A stretch of DNA of 49,072 nt from NCBI GenBank assembly GCA_021296215.1, contig JAGWBA010000009.1:1-49072 (forward strand), in the 5' to 3' direction. The notes under the pieces were generated by a model. The model was not told the origin of the DNA, did no database searches, and saw only the letters and a list, made by a program, of their open reading frames with translations. This DNA comes from Flavobacteriales bacterium (GTDB taxonomy: Bacteria > Bacteroidota > Bacteroidia > Flavobacteriales > ECT2AJA-044). Below, piece after piece: positions 46,427 to 49,072 of this stretch; positions within the stretch are counted from its first letter, which is position 1, and each line of letters opens with the position of its first letter. A program made the translations under genes and the position numbers.

Positions 46427-47698
46427 ATGAGCACCTTTATTGAAGAATTGAAGTGGCGTGGGATGATCCACGACGTTATGCCCGGAACCGACGAAGCCCT
46501 TGAAACCATGGGGCGATACGGTTACGTTGGATTTGATCCGACCGCGGAGTCACTCCATATCGGCAACATGGTACCTATTATGCTGCTCACTCATTTTCAG
46601 CGGGCCGGACACCGCCCCATCGCCCTGGTGGGAGGTGCCACGGGGATGGTCGGGGACCCTTCCGGTAAAAAAGCGGAGCGCCGGTTACTCAGTGAAGATG
46701 TACTTCAGCGCAATATCGCCGGGGTACGGGCTCAGCTCGAGAAATTCCTCGATTTCGAGGGCGAGAACGCGGCTCAAATCGTGAACAACTACCATTGGTT
46801 CAAGGATTTCAGTCTTCTAGGATTTTTGAGAGATGTCGGAAAACACCTGACCATCAACTACATGCTGGCCAAGGATTCTGTGAAGTCTCGCCTCGATTCG
46901 GGCTTATCGTTCACCGAATTCAGCTATCAGTTGATTCAAGGGTACGACTTCTACCACCTCAAGCGAGAAAAAGATTGTATCCTCCAGATGGGCGGCTCTG
47001 ATCAGTGGGGTAATATCACGGCTGGTACAGAGCTCATTCGTCGAATGGATGCCGGTGAGGCCTTCGCCTTGACCTGTCCCTTGATCACCAAGGCAGACGA
47101 ATCCAAATTCGGAAAATCGGAAGGAGGAAATATTTGGCTCGATCCAAAAATGACCTCGCCATACAAGTTTTACCAATACTGGCTCAATGCGGCGGATGAG
47201 GACGTTCCCAAATGGATGCGGATCTTCAGCTTGAAGAGCCGTGAGGAGATTGAGAGCTTGGAAGCCGAACATGCCGAGGCTCCTCATTTGAGAGTGCTTC
47301 AAGTGGCCTTGGCCGAGGAGTTGACCGCTCGTGTGCATTCTGAAGAGGAACTGGAAAAAGCGAAGTCCGCTTCTCAGATCCTCTTTGGTAAGGCGACCAA
47401 GGAAGCACTTGTTGCATTGGACGAAGAAACGTTGCTCAGCGTATTTGAAGGAGTTCCTCAATTCGACATCGATCGCGGTGCACTCAACGACGTGAATATC
47501 GTTGATCTGTTAGCTGAAGTTACCGGCGTGTTTGCATCAAAAGGAGAGGCTCGGCGCATGCTTAAGTCGAACGCTGTTTCATTAAACAAGGAAAAGGTCT
47601 CAGATACAGTAACCGTAAGTTCTAAGGACCTTTTGAACGACCGCTACTTATTGGTTCAAAAGGGTAAAAAGAACTACTTCTTGTTGGTGGTAAAGTAA
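46427..47698 (+). CDS. tyrS: Tyrosyl-tRNA synthetase
   Basis: A 423-residue class I synthetase. The HIGH-type motif is HIGN (44-47) in [13 protein letters not shown]; the KMSKS-type motif is KFGKS (227-231). Tyrosine-site residues appear in [13 protein letters not shown]. The C-terminal S4 RNA-binding domain (about 355-423) has [20 protein letters not shown]. Full length for the bacterial TyrRS family. Own promoter, single-gene unit followed by the broken GNAT gene. Confidence 0.97.
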   Translation: MSTFIEELKWRGMIHDVMPGTDEALETMGRYGYVGFDPTAESLHIGNMVPIMLLTHFQRAGHRPIALVGGATGMVGDPSGKKAERRLLSEDVLQRNIAGVRAQLEKFLDFEGENAAQIVNNYHWFKDFSLLGFLRDVGKHLTINYMLAKDSVKSRLDSGLSFTEFSYQLIQGYDFYHLKREKDCILQMGGSDQWGNITAGTELIRRMDAGEAFALTCPLITKADESKFGKSEGGNIWLDPKMTSPYKFYQYWLNAADEDVPKWMRIFSLKSREEIESLEAEHAEAPHLRVLQVALAEELTARVHSEEELEKAKSASQILFGKATKEALVALDEETLLSVFEGVPQFDIDRGALNDVNIVDLLAEVTGVFASKGEARRMLKSNAVSLNKEKVSDTVTVSSKDLLNDRYLLVQKGKKNYFLLVVK

Positions 47699-47756
47699 AA
47701 CCCGATGCTTTACTCCAACCTTTAGATCGCCGACCGAGATGAAAGATCCTTACGCT

Positions 47757-48052
47757 ATGTCAATTCGAGAAGCGACCGAAGGTGACATCCGGCGCATTCA
47801 ATTCATTCGAGGAATTGTAGAGGAGAACATCCTGTCTGACCCAGCTTTGGTTACCGATGAGGATTGTCGGATTTTTTAACCGAACGGGGTAAAGGTTGGG
47901 TAGCCATAGTGAACGATGAAATAGTTGGGTTTGCTATCGGGGATCTACGGGAGAACAACATTTGGGCTTTGTTTCTTCATCCCAACTTCGAAAAAAGGGG
48001 AATTGGGAAAGAATTGCACGATGTCATGCTGAGTTGGTATTTCGAGCAAGGA
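47757..48052 (+). pseudogene. GNAT acetyltransferase, frameshifted and truncated
   Basis: Part one from the ATG at 47757: IREATEGDIRRIQFIRGIVE and ENILSDPALVTDED. It stops at TAA (47877-47879). Part two, shifted by one base, continues SDFLTERGKGWVAIVNDEIV, GFAIGDLRENNIWALFLHP and the acetyl-CoA loop FEKRGIGKELHDVM, then LSWYFEQ. Restoring one base near 47864 joins them. After about 48050 no frame encodes the usual last third of a GNAT fold, so the gene also lost its C-terminus. An upstream in-frame ATG at 47739 is possible. The substrate is unknown. Confidence 0.72.
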
Positions 48053-48125
48053 CTCGAACCAAAGCTCTACACCCCTTGTCAGTACTGGCTTTTACGCTAT
48101 TTCAAAGACCCTTTGTGTCTGTTTT
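48045..48125 (-). other. Possible tRNA-like fragment at the GNAT break
   Basis: On the minus strand GGTTCGAGTCC (48050-48060) is a canonical T-arm core, preceded upstream by CTGACAA, which could be an anticodon loop (GAC), and by GAAATAGC. However, the anticodon and T stems do not pair, and the acceptor ends do not match. It may be a worn tRNA piece left by recombination or a chance resemblance. Confidence 0.18.
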
Positions 48126-48159
48126 GTTCCTCTTTTTCAAAGATACGAAATCGTTTGAA

Positions 48160-49072
48160 TCACTCCTTCACGAACCTCTTGGACTCATTTCCAATCCTCA
48201 AGATATACGTCCCTGCCAGCAACCCCGACACGTTTATTTCGTCTTCTATGGTGCCTTTAAGGACTAATCTACCAAGTAGGTCCGTATACTTCGTATTTAT
48301 CTTCATCAATCCCTTCAACACGGAGAACGTCTGCTACGGGGTTTGGAAAGATCTTGATGCCAGCAGAGTTCACGATCTCGCCATTTCCAACGGGCAAAAC
48401 GGTACTAATAACTATATCATCTATCGAAATCATATTATCCGCATCTGAATTATGAATAAATGCTATATGGATTTGTAGATTTTCGTAAGGGGATAGGTCA
48501 ACACGGTTTTCTATTTGTTCACCTACCATTTTTGTTGAATCCCGCTGAGGACTAGACGGAAGTCCGGTACCATCAAATCCATGAACGAATCCGTAGCTAT
48601 ACTCAAACCAATTATACTGAGGAATTGGGCTTATTCCCAAACTGTCGGCGCTAAGCCCTATAAATTGACTTGCACGGAAAACAGTATCCGTAAAACTTGA
48701 TATTTGATTGTCAGTAGTGGAAACCACCACGCAGTAACCGTCAACATTCTTTGGGGTTTGGAATGGTGCAGACTTCCGGGTTAACAATGGAGAATACGGA
48801 GTGATGGGCAAATCAATTCTTGGAGAAATAAAGTAATTAAGATTACCGGGCTGGGCAGCGGTGAGCATCGAACTTGAAGCAAATACTAAATTATTGGGAT
48901 TTGCATTTGAAAACTCTGATGTAATAAACCACTCCTGTGGCCTGCCATTGGCATCGGCCAAACCGTCGGAGTCATAGTTCACCCAATACGGATCATTATT
49001 TCCTGAAGGTTGACCTGAAATAATTAACGAGGTATCCGGCCCATTAAAATCCATCAAGAGCAAAGTGTCTTG
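48160..49072 (-). pseudogene. T9SS protein, partial at the window edge, one frameshift
   Basis: The N-terminus lies beyond the right edge. Visible is a beta-rich extracellular region resembling choice-of-anchor-J-type domains (DTLLLMDFNGPDTSLI, LNYFISPRIDLP, VDGYCVVVSTTDNQ, ISIDDIVIST) and the start of a T9SS tail (GIKIFPNPVADVLRVEGIDE). The frame ends at TAG 48269-48271 after YEVYGPTW. Deleting one T at 48274-48275 gives YEVYGPTGRLVLKG and a normal tail ending LAGTYILRIGNESKRFVKE at TGA 48160-48162. Base composition seems somewhat more AT-rich than the rest. Confidence 0.8.

Noticed and set aside
47864-48448. A 194-residue GNAT protein from an internal start
   Set aside because: Its second half runs antisense through the end of the T9SS gene and through non-coding sequence; only the first part is GNAT.
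1-49072. CRISPR arrays, prophage, insertion sequences, toxin-antitoxin or restriction systems
   Set aside because: No regularly spaced repeats, integrase, transposase, phage structural genes or defence enzymes were seen.

Overview
The window is a chromosomal segment from a member of the Bacteroidota, most likely Flavobacteriales. The evidence is the gene content: alternative complex III followed by cytochrome c oxidase, the rimP-nusA-infB block, type IX secretion (T9SS) C-terminal domains, a SusC-like TonB receptor, DUF4296 after dihydroorotase, and several promoter boxes of the Bacteroidota form TAnnTTTG. Genus and species cannot be told from the sequence alone.

Layout, left to right. (1) 1-12,052 is accessory: a small membrane protein, a DUF4870 protein with an M48 peptidase, a large T9SS protein, a secreted DNase I-fold enzyme, a CPBP-type membrane protease, a type B T9SS protein, a CPA1 antiporter, a Rieske protein and a sirtuin. 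Four of these genes are broken. (2) 12,053-16,691 is the rimP-nusA-infB operon, with its own promoter and a leader hairpin that looks like an attenuator. (3) 16,645-28,392 holds a SPOR-domain gene and the respiratory operon actABCDEF-ctaC-ctaD (quinol to cytochrome c to oxygen). (4) 28,393-28,703 has no gene but carries two strong hairpins, a good promoter and a candidate small RNA. (5) 28,704-30,679 is ruvB-queG. (6) 30,653-35,503 is a tightly overlapping minus-strand operon: LytTR regulator, DUF2306/DUF2141 membrane protein, aspartic-protease lipoprotein, DUF4412 protein, glycerophosphodiesterase. (7) 35,522-42,889 holds a TonB receptor with a secreted phospholipase D-like protein, a lamin-tail T9SS protein and a broken T9SS protein. 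(8) 42,920-47,698 holds a glycosyltransferase, dihydroorotase, DUF4296, an epimerase and tyrS. (9) 47,757-49,072 holds a broken GNAT gene and the 3' part of another T9SS gene.

The most striking feature is selective decay. By reading across stops and frames I count five in-frame nonsense codons and about seven small indels. They fall in eight accessory genes. The roughly 25 kb of translation, respiration, recombination and tRNA genes shows none. No CRISPR array, phage, insertion sequence, rRNA or intact tRNA gene was seen. Candidates for new biology are the transcript before ruvB, the rimP leader, the LytTR-protease-phosphodiesterase operon and the histidine-rich loop in ActF.
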